64,000 bases of DNA, taken from Acetobacterium bakii. Its GTDB lineage: Bacteria > Bacillota > Clostridia > Eubacteriales > Eubacteriaceae. Under the pieces are notes generated by a model. That model made no database searches. It had not been told where the DNA came from and saw only the letters and a list, made by a program, of their open reading frames with translations. Below are positions 52,892 through 62,319 of this stretch, one piece after another (position 1 is the first letter of the stretch; every line of letters begins with the position of its first letter). Position numbers and translations under genes: made by a program. The stretch is from the NCBI RefSeq assembly GCF_001263355.1, contig NZ_LGYO01000031.1, forward strand, positions 1-64,000, read 5' to 3'.

Positions 52892-53513
52892 GAGTAGACC
52901 TCTTCCAAAAATAAATAATTTAATCCTGGAGGTATTGAATTTGGAGCTAATGGTGACTATAGTGAAATATCAGGTGGGGACATCCCAGGCATTGAACCGG
53001 AAAACATGGAAATATGCAAATATCTGGCCGAATATGCCAGCTTATTAATCAGATCAAGCAATAAAGCCATTTTAGAGGAAAAAACAGGTTGCTAAAAAAG
53101 TACCCTGAGTTAGACAATGATAGCTTTCATAGATTTTTCGACGCTGTTCTACAGGCCATTTGATGGTGGTCTTTCTTTATGCCCTTAGGAGCTGATTCTG
53201 GATAATAACACGGGATTTAGCTTAATGATTATGTGTGGAGAATTGAGGGCTTTAAATGGACCGGTATGGGCTTAAAACAATAAAGCCATGAGTTAAAATA
53301 TTATTTGCAAATTATCCGTGATATTTATACCTATAAATGGCTTTGCAGTGGGAATATAAAACCCATGCCTTGGCGACTATTTGGCGACTATTCTAAATTT
53401 TTGTAGATTTTTTGATTGTTATTCATGATCATTTATTAAAAGATAAAACGCCAATATCGCATATTATTGCCATTTATTGAGTTAATGAAAGTCCATTGAT
53501 TTTCACTTGCCTT
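52892..53513. other. Decayed right end of element 1
   Basis: No intact gene. A frame at about 52942-53093 (GANGDYSEISGGDIPGIEPE...) is a remnant of unknown origin. The last ~120 nt before the att copy are AT-rich with repeated GGCGACTATT (about 53377 and 53388), which may be recombinase arm sites. Confidence 0.35.
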
Positions 53514-53581
53514 ACTGGCAGTCAGAAGGCCAGGGGTTCGAGTCCCCTCATCTCCACCAATAAGAATTGCACAAGAGAGCC
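53514..53581 (+). repeat. Attachment site repeat between elements 1 and 2
   Basis: Identical over 68 bp to 38262-38329. Marks the right end of element 1 and the left end of element 2. It contains the tRNA-Ala 3' part from the anticodon loop and the CCA, but no complete tRNA. Confidence 0.9.
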
Positions 53582-53600
53582 ATCGAGGCTCTCTTTTTTT
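53574..53600 (+). terminator. Terminator at the second att copy
   Basis: Perfect stem AGAGAGCC / GGCTCTCT with a 5-nt loop and seven T. Element 2 brings a second arm that rebuilds the tRNA terminator better than element 1 does. Confidence 0.8.
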
Positions 53601-53836
53601 ATTGTCAAAAGGTCAAACTTATCAAGAAAAGCCCCAGCCTGATGTTTATTTGGTGTTTATTCCTGCAAAAAATTAAAGACCCATAACATAAGCTATGAAC
53701 CTTTAGTATAGGAGTAATTTCTTTTATCAACCTTATTAACTCACTGAATATCCCAATCAGATAGTGCACCCTTTCAGATAATTCAGGGCACACTATCCCG
53801 TAAACGATTGCGATGTTTCGGACAGAGTGCAATCAC

Positions 53837-54379
53837 TTAAGTGACAGGCACCGTATATTCTTTAAATTCCTCACCAAAAAACACTCCTGGGATTGGGTTA
53901 AACCCCTTTATTTTAATTTCTAACATGCTTTCAATTCTTCCTGTAATAACCTCATCACTCTTTATATCATTATACCAATTTTCAACAGCTTCACACATTT
54001 CTTCACAAAAACAAGCTACATTTAATGTAAGTATATTATCAATTTTAACTCTATGTAATCCTAAAGTTGTAAATTGAATCTTTTCAAGCGTTTCTCTAAC
54101 CCTTTGGGTAGTTATATCATCTGTACCTTCATGCAAAATCGAACATCTTAATGCATAGCAATCTCTTCCTGTAAGAAAAATAGCCATATCACCATTAAAA
54201 ATTGAACTGTTCAACTCCAATAAATAGCTGTCAAACCATTCAATATACCTAGCTTGTGACCCCAAATTGGGGCGTGCTAACTTTCCGCAAATGTCAGGCA
54301 TTGATAGAGCTATAAAAATCGCTGAATACCAATTTTTATTTTCGATAGACAACCTTACAGAATTAATAAATTTTTTCAT
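53837..54379 (-). CDS. HEPN-like (RxxxxH) conserved protein, element 2 cargo
   Basis: 180 residues, mostly helical. The segment GRDCYALRCSILHEG contains R-x4-H, the RNase signature pattern of HEPN domains, on a helix in the first half; NWYSAIFIALSMPDICGKL is also strongly conserved-looking. I recognise this as a conserved hypothetical of mobile elements but cannot name a characterised member. Monocistronic cargo at the att end, beside a PIN protein. Confidence 0.65.
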   Translation of the reverse strand: MKKFINSVRLSIENKNWYSAIFIALSMPDICGKLARPNLGSQARYIEWFDSYLLELNSSIFNGDMAIFLTGRDCYALRCSILHEGTDDITTQRVRETLEKIQFTTLGLHRVKIDNILTLNVACFCEEMCEAVENWYNDIKSDEVITGRIESMLEIKIKGFNPIPGVFFGEEFKEYTVPVT

Positions 54380-54652
54380 ACCTTACCTCACTTGTATAAT
54401 ACTAATATATTCGGAAACTTTTTGTTAAGCATCCTATCAATCCATTTATGTGTATTTTCTTCTAAAATTTAACTTTGTGTGTGCTGACACTCTCGTTACT
54501 AGGAACAAAACAGATTTCAACTTAAGCAATAGGCACCGTATCCTTTTTATAACGCAACTGCACTGGCTCCGGGAAAGAGTGCTTTGAAATATTCAGTATT
54601 GGAAACACTGCTCTGAATCAACGGAAAGCATGCACCTTTTCAAGTGGAATAT

Positions 54653-55843
54653 TCAACTCACTTGATAATTTATACTTTTATAATAACTTTCTTTTAATTT
54701 AAGTAATCCCTTTTCTAACTCTAATATATTATTTTTTGTATTATAAATTTGATTTTTTATATTTGAAGGCATTTCTATTTTTTCGTATTTTTTCTCAAGT
54801 ACATTTATTGTGTCTAATTTATTTCTAATTTTAGAACGATATCGCTCAATTTCTTTAAGTGTTTTTGTAATAAATTCATCTGTATTGTTCTCAAATATCT
54901 TATTCTCAAATAATATGTTTTCAAATAAATTATCACTAATAATGGAATCCTTATTAATTAGATATTTGTTTTGTACATTCCAGAAAATTCTTATATCAGC
55001 ATCCACTTGACTGACTTCATCAATTACACTTTGGTCCAACTCTACGTCGCTTTTTTCATTATAAGTCTCAATAAAACTATTCATTGTATACATTCCAAAT
55101 TCTTGTTCTGTCTCGTCAATAAACTCTTTGCGCAATTCTATACGTGGCCCTATTGTTTTTCCATTACACTGATTCCACCAATCTTCTTTTTTATCCTGTG
55201 TAATAAAAATGATGTTTTTTTTGTTTTCTTGTGAATAATTTAATATTTCCTTCCAAATAATAAGATCTCCGTAGATGTTATCATTTTTTCCTCCTTTAAT
55301 TGCATCTTTGTACCCTGGAGGTATTTTATCTTCATATCTTACTTTTCCCTGATCATAAATAATTTGCTTTGCTTTAATATCAAATGGTGAACCTACTCTA
55401 TTTTCGTACAAAGACAAAAGTTTTGGCAATATATTATCTTCAGATGGTTTTTGAACTAATAGATTTTTTTCTCTATGATTCTTTACCCAGGTTTGTAGAT
55501 AATCTTCTAACTCCATTATCTCTGGATTATCCTCTTTTATGCGTATAGACTCAATGCATTTTTTCACAAAGCTTTCTGCTTCAGTCTTTAACGAATCATA
55601 TGTAATGACCGTATCATAAATGACTTTACATCTTTTACTCATAAATTCAGTCGCTACGTGGTGAGGCATCCAGATTCTATCTTGAAATAATGATATTGCC
55701 TCAAGTAATCCTTCTCTAGTTTTGGTCGAATATCTATATAAATTCAACAGCACATTAGTATCAAATACAAATATCGAATTTTCCCATAACATTTTCTTAT
55801 TATCTATATCCGGTTCTAAATATTCACAGATTGCTTTTCTCAT
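54653..55843 (-). CDS. PIN-like domain protein (PIN_8/DUF4935), element 2 cargo
   Basis: 396 residues. Residues about 25-240 form a PIN-type nuclease: FVFDTNVLLNLYRYS (first Asp), ATEF (Glu), GDLIIWKEI and IIFITQDKKEDWW (further acidic residues). A lysine/glutamate-rich coiled-coil tail follows. Such large PIN_8 proteins are frequent in defence islands; target would be RNA. AT-rich with short terminator-like flanks. Confidence 0.8.
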   Translation of the reverse strand: MRKAICEYLEPDIDNKKMLWENSIFVFDTNVLLNLYRYSTKTREGLLEAISLFQDRIWMPHHVATEFMSKRCKVIYDTVITYDSLKTEAESFVKKCIESIRIKEDNPEIMELEDYLQTWVKNHREKNLLVQKPSEDNILPKLLSLYENRVGSPFDIKAKQIIYDQGKVRYEDKIPPGYKDAIKGGKNDNIYGDLIIWKEILNYSQENKKNIIFITQDKKEDWWNQCNGKTIGPRIELRKEFIDETEQEFGMYTMNSFIETYNEKSDVELDQSVIDEVSQVDADIRIFWNVQNKYLINKDSIISDNLFENILFENKIFENNTDEFITKTLKEIERYRSKIRNKLDTINVLEKKYEKIEMPSNIKNQIYNTKNNILELEKGLLKLKESYYKSINYQVS

Positions 55844-56035
55844 AATCTATATCTCCCTACTAAAATACTAATTAAATTTTTCATATTTTTCACAAAGTCA
55901 TTTCTTTATGAATTTTTCGCTACTATTCTTTTATATTATAAGTTTAATTATAAAAAAATGAAACAATATTTTAATTATTTTCAATAGATGCTAATTTTAC
56001 TGAGCGGCTTTTGTATAAACACGAATTTTTCAAGA

Positions 56036-56944
56036 TTACAATTTCTCCTTAGGTTCTTCTTTTTTCCAAGTTAAAAGAGAGGAAAAATAAAGAAATACAA
56101 AAAACATTCCTAAAAAGAAGACCGTTATAATACCCCTTTTGACACAAATAAATAATTGATAATTATATGTAGTAAACGGAATCAGAGTTAATGGAATTAC
56201 GATTGAAGCAATGGAATATAAACAAAATATTATTAAGCCTGCTTTCATTCCTTTTGGCTTTCCTAACGCACTTATTCTATGTGACAATTGTGTCTTTTGA
56301 AAATTAAGCCAATCAATCGAATCTTTCAAATTTCTTATTTCACTTATAGCATCGTCATACCATTTATTAGAGAAGAACGGCATTTGATATGACTTCATGT
56401 TAAAACTTGGCATGAATAATCCGCCATGAATTTGACGCGTGGTTTCTTCTATATAATCTTCATATGCTTCAATAGCATATTTGCAAATCTCATAATCAAA
56501 ATCATCTAGATCCTTAACCAGTATACGTGGTATACCGACTTCATTTATATCTTCTTTTTTACAATCTTTATCTAAAATTGTTTTTTTAACCTCATGCCAG
56601 ATATTATTGCATTTATCCCAAAATGGCATTAGGTCTTCAAAACGTATATTCAAACGATCCTCTTCTTTATACAAATCCACCAGTTTCGTATTTTTTATTA
56701 ACTCAATTATATTTTTTCTTATGAAGTCCTTAGCATCATCTTCAGTAACTTTTTTTATTAATTTTTCCATTTTGTTTTGTTTGAAAGACAATTCCTCCAA
56801 AACCTCATTTAAACTTGTTATTGCATCATTTCTTTCAGTGCTTAGTGTTATAAGTTTACTAGCAACGAATCCTCCTATAATTGCAATAATAGTAGCAGTA
56901 CACCCTGCCACTGTCGAAAGTAGTGTTGTCAAGTCATATAACAT
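56036..56944 (-). CDS. Membrane coiled-coil protein, element 2 cargo
   Basis: 302 residues; one N-terminal (about 8-30) and two C-terminal membrane segments with a long helical middle, same topology and start as the protein at 38454. The start at 56944 follows GGAGGAAATA. The middle domain diverges strongly while the ends are conserved, as expected for a protein under diversifying selection. Next to the integrase, 44 nt after its stop. Confidence 0.78.
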   Translation of the reverse strand: MLYDLTTLLSTVAGCTATIIAIIGGFVASKLITLSTERNDAITSLNEVLEELSFKQNKMEKLIKKVTEDDAKDFIRKNIIELIKNTKLVDLYKEEDRLNIRFEDLMPFWDKCNNIWHEVKKTILDKDCKKEDINEVGIPRILVKDLDDFDYEICKYAIEAYEDYIEETTRQIHGGLFMPSFNMKSYQMPFFSNKWYDDAISEIRNLKDSIDWLNFQKTQLSHRISALGKPKGMKAGLIIFCLYSIASIVIPLTLIPFTTYNYQLFICVKRGIITVFFLGMFFVFLYFSSLLTWKKEEPKEKL

Positions 56945-56999
56945 TATTTCCTCCAATTATTGTATTAATACTAGACCTTATTAAAGATCTACTATAAAA

Positions 57000-58385
57000 T
57001 CACAATGCTTTACGGGATGATGTAACTAAAATATTATCCAGTGCATCACTGGCTTTCGCATCGGCTGAATTGATAACATGGGCGTAAATATTACCGGTAG
57101 TGGATAAATTAGAATGTCCCAGTCTGGATGATACCGTTTTGAGATCCACACCGCTTGCAATCAATATGGATGCATTGGTATGACGGAGTGAATGCAGATG
57201 AACCGGCTTTAATCCATGTTTGTCTGTAAATTTCTTTAAATACGCGCCGATGGTATCCAAGCTCATTGGCTGACCGTTCCAACGGGTAAAGACATAATCA
57301 TTATCATTCCATCGATCCCCTACCTTTAAACGTTCTTCTAGTTGCCAGACCCTATGAGCTTTAAGCAGGTCGAAGATAAAATCAGGAAGCTTAATACTTC
57401 TTTTAGATTTGAATGTTTTAGTGTCACCTTCAAACAATCCTTCACCCGGAATATACTTTAGTGCTCTTTTAATGGTGATAATCTTCGCATCAAAATCGAT
57501 ATCAGCCCATTTCAAGCCCCCAATTTCTCCCCGCCTAAAACCACTGAATATCAGCAAATTTAAGGCTAACTTATATTTAAGGGGTTCCTCTTCAAGTAAT
57601 TCCAGAAACTCCAGGGCCTCTTTATCATCCATATATGCTGGTTCTTTACGGTCGGATTTTGGAAGTTCTACCCTTTTTTCAATAGGATTAAATGGTATTA
57701 CACTCCATTTAACCGCATTATTCATGATATTATTTAATAACTTATGATAGTGCAATACTGTTTCATTTGAAACCTGTCTTTGTGGATTTGTAGATTTGAA
57801 GAGGGTATCAAGATCATTTTTTAGTGCTTTAGAAATTCTCAGAGCTACTTCAAAGGTAGTATTCCCACCCTTCTTTAATCGCCTGAGAGCATCATCATTG
57901 ATACCGGCCTTCGTTGAAATATCCTTTTGTTTTATTTGAGAAATGATTTCAAGATATTCATCGGACACCTTAAACTTTTCTCCACCTCTTACACCTGTGC
58001 TGCCTTTTATTTTTGAATAGAAATCTTGAATATGTTTAGCAGTGATCTTCCCCATTTTAATATGGCCTAACTCTACAACAATCTTTATTGATAAATCCTG
58101 ATATCCTTTTACGGTTACCGGGGAAAGGCTCTTATTTCCTACGTAATTTTTAAACCAAATCTCAACAAAATCAATGAACTTGATATTGCTATCCATGACA
58201 TAACCGAGGTTGCATTTTTCTTCAAATTCTAGAGCGACTTTTTTTAGCTCTTTTTTTAATTTAGCCGGGCTCATTTCTTCCGGGGGGTTATAAGTCATTG
58301 TATGCCTGATTTGTTTTCCATTGGTATCATAACCAGAATAGGCAGTTATCTTATAAGTATTGCCTCTTTGTTGTATATTAGCCAT
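57000..58385 (-). CDS. int: Tyrosine recombinase (integrase) with inserted HTH
   Basis: 461 residues from ATG 58385 (GGAGG 7 nt upstream). AP2-like arm-binding N-terminus (ANIQQRGNTYKITAYSGYD), core-binding SAM-like domain (about 66-128 and 204-235), catalytic domain with R in GFRRGEIGG, HSLRH, RLGHSNLSTTGN and Tyr in IYAHV. Residues about 143-197 are an XRE-like helix-turn-helix (QKDISTKAGINDDALRRLKK) inserted in the core-binding domain, which is unusual. All catalytic residues intact, so this enzyme could mobilise element 2 and, in trans, element 1. Confidence 0.95.
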   Translation of the reverse strand: MANIQQRGNTYKITAYSGYDTNGKQIRHTMTYNPPEEMSPAKLKKELKKVALEFEEKCNLGYVMDSNIKFIDFVEIWFKNYVGNKSLSPVTVKGYQDLSIKIVVELGHIKMGKITAKHIQDFYSKIKGSTGVRGGEKFKVSDEYLEIISQIKQKDISTKAGINDDALRRLKKGGNTTFEVALRISKALKNDLDTLFKSTNPQRQVSNETVLHYHKLLNNIMNNAVKWSVIPFNPIEKRVELPKSDRKEPAYMDDKEALEFLELLEEEPLKYKLALNLLIFSGFRRGEIGGLKWADIDFDAKIITIKRALKYIPGEGLFEGDTKTFKSKRSIKLPDFIFDLLKAHRVWQLEERLKVGDRWNDNDYVFTRWNGQPMSLDTIGAYLKKFTDKHGLKPVHLHSLRHTNASILIASGVDLKTVSSRLGHSNLSTTGNIYAHVINSADAKASDALDNILVTSSRKAL

Positions 58386-58539
58386 GATGGTACCTCCTAT
58401 GTTTAGTGGAAAGGAAGTGAAAACATAACGGCACGTTAACACAAACTTTCAATAATTTCTTAAAGTCCCTTGATTTACTGGTCAGGTTTTTTATTCTGTA
58501 ATTTTCGCTTAATATGGTTTGTCCATGTTGGGATAACTT

Positions 58540-59253
58540 CTAAATATAATGAGCTACAATCAAATCACTTAAAGCATATAGAATATCATCATCAAGACGT
58601 TTGTGAATAAAATCGTTAATCTCTATTCTTAAGCTATTATCATTTCCTTCTAATGCATCTACTATTTCAAAGTTACCATCTGGTTTTATCAGCAGTTCTT
58701 TAATTGGATATTCCTGTTTAAGTTCCCAATTACCGTCTGGTTTTATTATAAGTTGTTTATGATGATTTTTATCTACATATCTTAAAAAAGTTATACTTTT
58801 GTATATGTTTGATAGAACTGATGCAGAAGGCTCATAATCTAAGGAAAAACACTCATTTTCATCTATTAGGTCTTCCTCCTCATCAATGTTTATACTTTCC
58901 TGTTCAATGATACGGCTTAATAATGGTAACAATTCACTCTCTTTATTCTTTAATTTTTCCAGAATTATAATAGCTCCATCAGATAGACCTAATTTTTCAT
59001 GTATTGTGCTTATCTCCATATCTATGCTTTTCGAATCTGTTTTGCCTAACATAAAATCAGCAGAAACTTTAAAGTGTTCACATATCAGACTAAAGTTATC
59101 TATATCTGGTAATCTTTTACCATTTACATAAAAACTTATTGTCTGCTTCGAAATCCCTATTTTTTCGGCCAATTCCCTTTGGTTGATATTTCTTTCTTCC
59201 ATTAATTCACTAAGTCTATCTTTGAAGTCATTTCCCGTAATTTGACTATCCAT
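58540..59253 (-). CDS. XRE-family repressor, element 2
   Basis: 237 residues. N-terminal helix-turn-helix (NINQRELAEKIGISKQTISF) and an acidic C-terminal domain with two near-repeats (LIIKPDGNWEL and LLIKPDGNFEI). Divergent from the early genes; operator-like TTGTAGTCAAT repeats lie in between. Master repressor by position (Stl-like if the element is a satellite). Confidence 0.88.
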   Translation of the reverse strand: MDSQITGNDFKDRLSELMEERNINQRELAEKIGISKQTISFYVNGKRLPDIDNFSLICEHFKVSADFMLGKTDSKSIDMEISTIHEKLGLSDGAIIILEKLKNKESELLPLLSRIIEQESINIDEEEDLIDENECFSLDYEPSASVLSNIYKSITFLRYVDKNHHKQLIIKPDGNWELKQEYPIKELLIKPDGNFEIVDALEGNDNSLRIEINDFIHKRLDDDILYALSDLIVAHYI

Positions 59254-59273
59254 TCCAACACCTCAATACATAT

Positions 59274-59378
59274 TTGTAGTCAATATAAATTATAGCATTA
59301 TATATGTTTACACATTCTATTTTTACTGCTATAATTATTGTAGTCATAATTATTTCATAGATTGCATTTGTAGTCAAT
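59274..59378. promoter_or_regulatory. Candidate repressor operators of element 2
   Basis: Three direct copies of TTGTAGTCA(A/T): 59274-59284, 59338-59348 and 59368-59378, in the divergent region. The motif differs from that of element 1, so the two elements are probably heteroimmune. Confidence 0.6.
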
Positions 59379-59402
59379 GAAAATCTAAGGAGGTTTTGTT
59401 GA

Positions 59403-59585
59403 ATGAAAAATAAAGAAGTTAGAAAATTCATTAAAAATTCCGGCTTTTATCAGTGGCAAATAGCTGAGGCTATAGGAATTCATGAAGTTGCATTTTCTCG
59501 AAAAATGCGCCACGAACTAAAAGAAATGGAAAAATTTCAAATTTTTGAAGCAATTGAAAAATTAAGCAAGGAGAAAAATAAATGA
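59403..59585 (+). CDS. Small phage-type HTH protein
   Basis: 60 residues, YQWQIAEAIGIHEVAFSRKM helix-turn-helix. AAGGAGG upstream. First early gene; overlaps the next start by 4 nt. Corresponds to the N-terminal third of 41436-41903. Confidence 0.8.
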   Translation: MKNKEVRKFIKNSGFYQWQIAEAIGIHEVAFSRKMRHELKEMEKFQIFEAIEKLSKEKNK

Positions 59586-59869
59586 ACATACCGAGAATGC
59601 GAACCGTACCAGAATCCGCTGCCGAATTAAAAGCTCTTGACCAGCACACCGCCCTTACACAATGTGCTATACGTCGTTTAGTCTTAGATGGCAAGATCAA
59701 GAGCATTAAAGCTGGTCGAAAGCACTTGATTAACTTTGATGATTTGCTGGGATATTTATTGAACCATATTCCCATCGAAGAACCAGAAAAGGAAACCACA
59801 GCCAGCGTTACCCATATTGGCAGTGACCGAATGACCGAATACAAAAAAAATATTGGTTTAATTAAATGA
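59582..59869 (+). CDS. Excisionase-like DNA-binding protein
   Basis: 95 residues with a winged-HTH excisionase pattern (TQCAIRRLVLDGKIKSIKAG, RKHLINFDDLLGYL). Probably directs excision with the integrase. Overlaps neighbours by 4 nt on both sides. Confidence 0.8.
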   Translation: MNIPRMRTVPESAAELKALDQHTALTQCAIRRLVLDGKIKSIKAGRKHLINFDDLLGYLLNHIPIEEPEKETTASVTHIGSDRMTEYKKNIGLIK

Positions 59870-60444
59870 TTGACCCATTTGATCACATTAAGAAAAATCT
59901 TGATATTTTAGTGGTGGCCCATCGCTACGGGATTGAGGTTTACCGGAATCATAAAGCCCTATGTATCTTTCATAATGATCATCACGAAAGCATGAGCTTT
60001 AAAAATAACCGGTTTAAATGTTTTTCTTGTGGAGTTGGTGGTTCTTCAATTGATTTAGTCCAAAAACTATTCTCGTTGGAGCCTCTACAAGCCGTTAAAA
60101 AGATTAACGTCGACTTTGGACTTGACTTGGACCTTAAAACAGACTATAAGCCAGATATTGGTAAAATGCAGGAAATTGAAAGAGAACGGCAATTAATGAG
60201 GGTATTTGACCACTGGTGTGACAAAATCTATAGCGAATACGCACAGATTGCACGCTTTTACTGGATGAACATACAGGAATACAAACCAATAAATGAAGAA
60301 GATGCAATGCACCCATTGTATATTGATGCAGTCCACCAGTGGGATGCAATCAATTATATTCTGGATATTCTTCTAAAGGGAACCTCGGATGAAAAAACCA
60401 TATTATATAAAGACTTAAATAGTTTTGAGGTGATGACCGGGTGA
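59866..60444 (+). CDS. CHC2 zinc-finger primase-like protein
   Basis: 192 residues. DnaG-type zinc finger near the N-terminus (CIFHNDHHES...KCFSCGVGG), then helices; no Toprim domain, so it is a DNA-binding or partial primase that works with the DUF3987 protein encoded next. Overlap of 4 nt with that gene (GTGA). Confidence 0.88.
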   Translation: MIDPFDHIKKNLDILVVAHRYGIEVYRNHKALCIFHNDHHESMSFKNNRFKCFSCGVGGSSIDLVQKLFSLEPLQAVKKINVDFGLDLDLKTDYKPDIGKMQEIERERQLMRVFDHWCDKIYSEYAQIARFYWMNIQEYKPINEEDAMHPLYIDAVHQWDAINYILDILLKGTSDEKTILYKDLNSFEVMTG

Positions 60445-62036
60445 ATGAAAGACAAAAGGAAATAATAGCAATAATGGAAAAAGAGAGAAATATCAAGATT
60501 CTTGAAAAAATTCAGGTAATGGAAAATGAAGATCACCATAAAAAAGAAATGATGACTATTAATATTGATCATTTAATCACAAATAAAGATCTGACCATCC
60601 AATGGGAAAAACCAAAACCATTAAAAAAAGAAGTCATGTTGCCTTCTTTCCCGCTGGATTCGTTACCATCGGTAGTAAGTAATTATGTTAAAGCCGTTTC
60701 AGAAAGTACAGCCACCCCTATCGACATGTGTGCCGTTGCATCCCTGGCGGTCATTGCCGGTACTATACAAGGGAAATATCGAATCAGAGGCAAACCGGAT
60801 TATTTTGAACCTTTAAATCTCTATACCGTTATCATTGCAAACCCAGGTGAAAGAAAAAGTGCCATAATCAACGCCATGACAAAACATGTTCATGAATATG
60901 AAAGAGAAATCAATAAAGAAAGACAGTCAGAAATTGACAGGCAACGCATAGAGCTTAACGCAAAAGAAAAACAGATTAAATTGCTTGAGGACAGAAGTAA
61001 AGTAGATGAAGCCTATATACTAAAAACGGAGTGTAGAGAATTGGAAGCAGAACAGATTAAACCTCTCCGATTAATCGCAGATGATGTTACGGCAGAGGCT
61101 TTAACATCATTATTGGCTGATAATGACGGAAAATTATCTGTCATATCAGCAGAGGGTGGGTTCTTTGACACCCTGGCCGGGAAATATTCAAACACGGTTT
61201 CAATTGATACAGTACTAAAGGCACATTGTGGTGATTCTATCGGTGTTGACCGAAGGGGGCGACCTCGGGAATATATTCCAAACCCTACATTAACCATCCT
61301 CTTAGCCGTTCAAAGTAATGTTATTGAAGGCATGTTTGATAATGGGACTTTTAAAGGAAGAGGTTTAACAGCACGATTTTTATATTGCAAGCCTAATTCG
61401 ATGGTAGGTCATCGTGGTTTTGATACCATCCCAATAAAACCTATATATGAGCTCACATATAGAGATTTGATTTATAGCTTACTAGAAATTAAAAACGATG
61501 ATCCAATAATTATTAAATTATCAGCTGAAGCAACGGATGCTTACCGGCTATTTTATGAAGATATCGAAAAAAGACAGCAAGAGGGCAATGACTTAAACAG
61601 CATAACTGATTTTGCCAGCAAATTACATGGTGCAGTTTTAAGAATTTCCGGATTACTCCATTGTATGGATTATGAAAGATTAATCAATAATGAACCTGTA
61701 AGCATGGTTACCATGGCCAATGCTATGGATATTGGCGGGTACTTTCTGAAACACTCAATGAATGCCTATAATTTAATGGGCGCTGATGATCAGATGAAAC
61801 AAGTAAGGTTTGTATTGCGGAAACTGGAACAAAACCCACTAGAACAGTATAAAAAAAATGAAATTCTAATTATGTGTAGAAATCCTATGATAAAGGTAAC
61901 TTCGGATTTAGAACCAATATTGGAAATACTCATTGATCATGGTTATCTACTCGAAACTAAACCAGATAACGCAAAACGAAGTGGGAGAAAATCAGCAACA
62001 ATTTACGAACTCAACCCACTACACTTCAATTTCTAA
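60441..62036 (+). CDS. DUF3987 replication (helicase-like) protein
   Basis: 531 residues from a GTG start. DUF3987 spans most of the protein, with a P-loop-like IIANPGERKSA at about 135, a coiled-coil insert (about 150-195) and the LSVISAEGGFFDTLAGKY segment. Likely the replication initiator/helicase; iteron-like repeats follow its stop. Confidence 0.88.
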   Translation: MNERQKEIIAIMEKERNIKILEKIQVMENEDHHKKEMMTINIDHLITNKDLTIQWEKPKPLKKEVMLPSFPLDSLPSVVSNYVKAVSESTATPIDMCAVASLAVIAGTIQGKYRIRGKPDYFEPLNLYTVIIANPGERKSAIINAMTKHVHEYEREINKERQSEIDRQRIELNAKEKQIKLLEDRSKVDEAYILKTECRELEAEQIKPLRLIADDVTAEALTSLLADNDGKLSVISAEGGFFDTLAGKYSNTVSIDTVLKAHCGDSIGVDRRGRPREYIPNPTLTILLAVQSNVIEGMFDNGTFKGRGLTARFLYCKPNSMVGHRGFDTIPIKPIYELTYRDLIYSLLEIKNDDPIIIKLSAEATDAYRLFYEDIEKRQQEGNDLNSITDFASKLHGAVLRISGLLHCMDYERLINNEPVSMVTMANAMDIGGYFLKHSMNAYNLMGADDQMKQVRFVLRKLEQNPLEQYKKNEILIMCRNPMIKVTSDLEPILEILIDHGYLLETKPDNAKRSGRKSATIYELNPLHFNF

Positions 62037-62042
62037 ACATCT

Positions 62043-62110
62043 GTTATAAATGTTATATATGTTATAAATCAAAGGGTTTACTCATTAATAACATTTGTAA
62101 CATATATAAC
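62043..62110. repeat. Iteron-like repeats, candidate origin of element 2
   Basis: GTTATAAAT-type units (62043-62069: GTTATAAAT GTTATATAT GTTATAAAT) and inverted copies ATAACATTTGTAACATATATAAC (62088-62110, in two parts). AT-rich block (62111-62170) follows. Same position as the different repeats of element 1. Confidence 0.55.
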
Positions 62111-62182
62111 GCGTATAAAAATATTTTGACATTCGACAAATACGACACAAAAATTAAATTAGAATTATAGATTGGAGAAATC

Positions 62183-62319
62183 TGTTAAAACTCATCGAAG
62201 GAACTAAAAAGCAACGACCAGCGGTAAATTATGACATTATTTATCTGGGTGGCATGATCAGGGTTATAGAGTCCCAACAATTGGATCCGGAAAACGAAGA
62301 TATCACGAAAGGTGGATAA
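62183..62319 (+). pseudogene. Truncated counterpart of the 44295 gene
   Basis: About 45 codons (LLKLIEGTKKQRPAVNYD...) matching the start of the 44295 gene, with CTG in place of the ATG, then a deletion; ends at the stop before the nuclease start. Confidence 0.55.

Noticed and set aside
53605-53832. Minus-strand 75-codon frame after the second att copy
   Set aside because: No ribosome site, no recognisable domain, composition like non-coding AT-rich DNA.
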